From Clostridia bacterium (GTDB lineage: Bacteria > Bacillota > Clostridia > Oscillospirales > CAG-272), in assembly GCA_017453085.1 (NCBI GenBank), contig JAFTKV010000038.1, positions 1-8,837 of the forward strand: DNA of 8,837 nt, written 5' to 3'. Numbering within the stretch: position 1 is the first letter of the stretch; the number at the start of each line of letters is the position of its first letter. Under the pieces are notes generated by a model. It did not search any database and was not told where the DNA came from. It saw only the letters and a list, made by a program, of their open reading frames with translations. Positions 7,344 to 8,837 of the stretch are shown in pieces. A program made the translations under genes and the position numbers.

Positions 7344-7807
7344 GAGAATTGCTTGCCCGACTGCGGGCGGTGAAGGGATTAGGGCTTTTGTTAATCGGGC
7401 TGGCGGCAGGAGTGATGCTGCTGTTTCTCGGCGGACGAAGGGAGGCCGAGGAAGCGCAGCCGATTCCCGAGGAGTCCTTTTCCTTCGAAGCCTACGAAAA
7501 GGAGCTGGCCACCCGACTGGAGGAGATGATCGCCCGTCTGGAGGGAGTGTCCGACGTTCACGTGATGCTGACGCTGGAGCAAAGCTATGCAGATGAGCTG
7601 GCGGGCGAGCGCGGCGACTATCTCACCGTGCGGGAGTCGGACGGAGGGCAGGGAACGGTCACGCTTTCCCGCACCGCCCCCAAGATCAAGGGAGTGGCGG
7701 TGGTCTGCAAGGGCGGAAATCGCTCATTACAGCGCAAGGAGATCATTGCAATGCTGTCGGCTCTGCTGGAGCTCCCCACGCACCGAATTTTTGTCAGCGA
7801 AGGGTAA
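7340..7807 (+). CDS. spoIIIAG: Stage III sporulation protein AG, ring-forming channel component
   Basis: A 155-residue protein, against about 229 in B. subtilis. ATG 7340 overlaps the spoIIIAF stop (ATGA) and follows AAGGAG (7327-7332) by seven bases. There is one membrane helix (about 13-31), a linker, then a soluble domain: helix (about 50-69), LEGVSDVHVMLTLE (67-80), a short insertion (81-113), PKIKGVAVVCKGG (114-126), helix (130-143) and the end strand HRIFVSEG (148-155). This is the ring-building motif of the EscJ/PrgK type. B. subtilis SpoIIIAG forms a large ring in which an inserted beta-region makes the tall cylinder; here that insertion is only about 33 residues, against roughly 60 as I recall. 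The PKIKGV / LPTHRI pair is the clear SpoIIIAG signature. Confidence 0.95.
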   Translation: MRELLARLRAVKGLGLLLIGLAAGVMLLFLGGRREAEEAQPIPEESFSFEAYEKELATRLEEMIARLEGVSDVHVMLTLEQSYADELAGERGDYLTVRESDGGQGTVTLSRTAPKIKGVAVVCKGGNRSLQRKEIIAMLSALLELPTHRIFVSEG

Positions 7808-7813
7808 TATTTT

Positions 7814-7843
7814 CCATATTGGCGACGTATAATCCAGTACAAC
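7814..7843 (+). promoter_or_regulatory. Possible internal promoter upstream of spoIIIAH
   Basis: In the 58-bp AG-AH gap, CCATATT (7814-7820) matches six of seven positions of the sigma-E -35 consensus K-M-ATATT. Fifteen bases later AGTACAAC (7836-7843) keeps only the TACA core of the -10 CATACA-x-T. The gap is much longer than any other in the operon and contains no terminator. An essential internal promoter has been reported in the B. subtilis spoIIIA locus, so a second promoter would not be unprecedented. The match is partial and could be chance. Confidence 0.33.
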
Positions 7844-7865
7844 GATCATTCGGGAGGAAACGAAG

Positions 7866-8486
7866 ATGAAACTGATGAAAGCAGAGAAAAACGAGAATAA
7901 ATTGGTGCCCGTAAAAGCGGGCTTCGGAAAGCTGGGAGCCGCGCTGAAGAAAAATCTCAAGCGCAATCTGATGGTGCTGGGATCGGTGCTGCTGATCGGC
8001 GGAGCGGTCTGGCTCAACTGGGCACTCTTCTCCGAGGCGAGCGATGAGGACTACGATCCCTCCTACTACACCTCGGGAGGCGTGGAATCGGGCGATCAGC
8101 AGGGCGATAATACCGACGCAGGCACGGAAAACGAAGCGGATTCCTATTTCGCCATGGCTGCAATCGACCGCTCCCGGGCACGGGACGAGGCAATGGAGGT
8201 GCTGAACCAGATCACCGCCAGCACCGATGCCACCGAGGAAGCAAAGGCCGAGGCCTACGCTGCCATTGAGCAGCTGGCACTGGACATCGAGAACGAAGCC
8301 AACATCGAAACGCTGCTGAAGGCCAAGGGCTTTGAGGAATGCGTGGCGGTGGTGAGCAACAGCGCGGCAACCATCATCGTCCGCAGCGACGGGCTGCTGC
8401 CCTCTCAGCTGTCTCAGATCACCGAGATTGTCTGGGAGCAGGCAGGGATCTCGCCCGCAGATATTACGGTCATCGAGAAGGCATAA
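7866..8486 (+). CDS. spoIIIAH: Stage III sporulation protein AH, SpoIIQ partner
   Basis: A 206-residue protein (about 218 in B. subtilis). ATG 7866 follows a strong GGGAGG (7852-7857) by eight bases. A lysine-rich cytoplasmic N-terminus of about 33 residues precedes one membrane helix (about 34-55). Residues 56-93 are an acidic, Gly/Asp-rich linker. The C-terminal domain (about 95-206) has the ring-building layout: helix with DRSRARDEAMEVL (101-113), helix 122-147, strand CVAVVSNSAATIIVRS (159-174) and helix 179-193, ending ITVIEKA. In B. subtilis this domain binds forespore SpoIIQ across the intermembrane space and helps form the channel and the engulfment ratchet. The membrane helix starts near residue 7 there, so the basic N-terminus here is unusually long. 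Last gene of the operon. Confidence 0.95.
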   Translation: MKLMKAEKNENKLVPVKAGFGKLGAALKKNLKRNLMVLGSVLLIGGAVWLNWALFSEASDEDYDPSYYTSGGVESGDQQGDNTDAGTENEADSYFAMAAIDRSRARDEAMEVLNQITASTDATEEAKAEAYAAIEQLALDIENEANIETLLKAKGFEECVAVVSNSAATIIVRSDGLLPSQLSQITEIVWEQAGISPADITVIEKA

Positions 8487-8499
8487 TCACGCGATGTAT

Positions 8500-8527
8500 C
8501 CCCTACGCCAAAATTCGGGCGTAGGGG
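8500..8527 (+). terminator. Perfect inverted repeat after spoIIIAH, probable weak terminator
   Basis: CCCCTACGCC (8500-8509) and GGCGTAGGGG (8518-8527) are exact reverse complements with an eight-base loop; one more T-A pair (8499/8528) extends it. It starts 14 bases after the spoIIIAH stop, where an operon terminator is expected. The downstream sequence (AATTCCGATTTGTG) is only moderately T-rich and lacks a proper T-tract on either strand, so it may terminate weakly, stabilise the mRNA 3' end, or act with a factor. The stem itself is certain; the termination role is inferred. Confidence 0.55.
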
Positions 8528-8552
8528 AATTCCGATTTGTGAAAAAATAACA

Positions 8553-8581
8553 TTGACAGGAAAACCAAAAAAGTGTACAAT
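8553..8581 (+). promoter_or_regulatory. Sigma-A-type promoter for the HAD phosphatase gene
   Basis: TTGACA (8553-8558), a perfect -35, is followed by a 17-base A-rich spacer and TACAAT (8576-8581), one base from the -10 consensus. The expected start of transcription is near 8588, giving a leader of about 26 bases. It separates the HAD gene from the sporulation operon as an independently, probably constitutively, expressed unit. Confidence 0.88.
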
Positions 8582-8613
8582 AAGGACAACGAAAACGAAA
8601 CGGAGATTTCCCA

Positions 8614-8837
8614 ATGATCAAATTGATCGTATTCGATATGGACGGCACGATCCTGGACACACTGGAGGATCTGAAGAACAGTCTCAATTTTGCGTTGACT
8701 GCCAATGGCTTGCCCGAGCGGACTTTAGAGGAAGTGCGTCGATTTGTTGGCAACGGAATCGGCAAATTAATCGAACGGGGTGTGCCGGATGATGCCACGC
8801 CCGAGCAGATTGCAGGCGTCAAGGCCGCATTCTATCC
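8614..8837 (+). CDS. gph: HAD-superfamily hydrolase, phosphoglycolate phosphatase-like (3' truncated)
   Basis: ATG 8614 follows GGAGA (8602-8606) by seven bases. 74 codons are visible before the window ends. HAD motif I is FDMDGTILDT (7-16), with the nucleophile Asp8 and acid/base Asp10. The next segment, with VGNGIGKLIERG at about 45-56, matches the start of the helical cap of Gph-type (subfamily IA) phosphatases. The likely reaction is dephosphorylation of phosphoglycolate or another small sugar phosphate in the cytoplasm. Beta-phosphoglucomutase-like or pyrophosphatase members cannot be excluded because motifs II to IV lie outside the window. It has its own promoter and follows a hairpin, so it is not part of spoIIIA. 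Confidence 0.85.
   Translation, partial: MIKLIVFDMDGTILDTLEDLKNSLNFALTANGLPERTLEEVRRFVGNGIGKLIERGVPDDATPEQIAGVKAAFY

Noticed and set aside
7828..7833. TATAAT as a sigma-A -10 upstream of spoIIIAH
   Set aside because: No -35-like hexamer lies 16-18 bases upstream (TAATAT, AATATT or GTAATA), so it is probably chance in an AT-rich gap.

Overview
The window most likely comes from a spore-forming anaerobic Firmicute of the class Clostridia, plausibly the Oscillospiraceae/Ruminococcaceae. The evidence is a complete eight-gene spoIIIA operon, clean AGGAGG-type ribosome binding sites, and a surface protein with a KPVTTT-type threonine/proline linker of the kind common in Ruminococcus-like gut or rumen bacteria. 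The family placement is inference; the endospore-forming lifestyle follows from spoIIIA. All genes lie on the + strand.

Region 1 (1-3635) holds two overlapping genes. The first is the 3' part of a BNR/Asp-box beta-propeller protein (sialidase superfamily, most like GH93 exo-arabinanase-type proteins). The second is a large secreted, membrane-anchored CotH-type kinase protein. Their stop and start codons overlap (ATGA), so they are probably translated together. They look like cell-surface or secreted functions, possibly linked to glycan use, not a classical spore-coat cluster. A strong intrinsic terminator with a GAAA loop ends the unit.

Region 2 (3636-8486) is spoIIIAA-AB-AC-AD-AE-AF-AG-AH in canonical order. 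This is the mother-cell side of the SpoIIIA-SpoIIQ channel that keeps the engulfed forespore developing. SpoIIIAA is the ATPase, AB to AE are membrane components, and AF, AG and AH are membrane-anchored proteins whose C-termini match the ring-building (RBM) parts of the family. Genes are packed tightly, with start/stop overlaps at AC/AD, AD/AE and AF/AG. The largest gap (58 bp, AG-AH) holds its own strong RBS and a possible sporulation promoter. Differences from the Bacillus subtilis proteins include a short SpoIIIAG with a reduced beta-insertion, a short SpoIIIAF, a long basic N-terminus on SpoIIIAH, and Ser in place of the first Gly of the SpoIIIAA P-loop.

Region 3 (8487-8837) has a perfect 10-bp inverted repeat after spoIIIAH, then a near-consensus housekeeping promoter (TTGACA-17-TACAAT), then the start of a HAD-family phosphatase resembling phosphoglycolate phosphatase, cut off by the window end.

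I see no RNA genes, CRISPR arrays, insertion sequences or phage genes, and no convincing undescribed system. The items most worth a second look are the coupled propeller/CotH pair and the compact SpoIIIAG ring protein.
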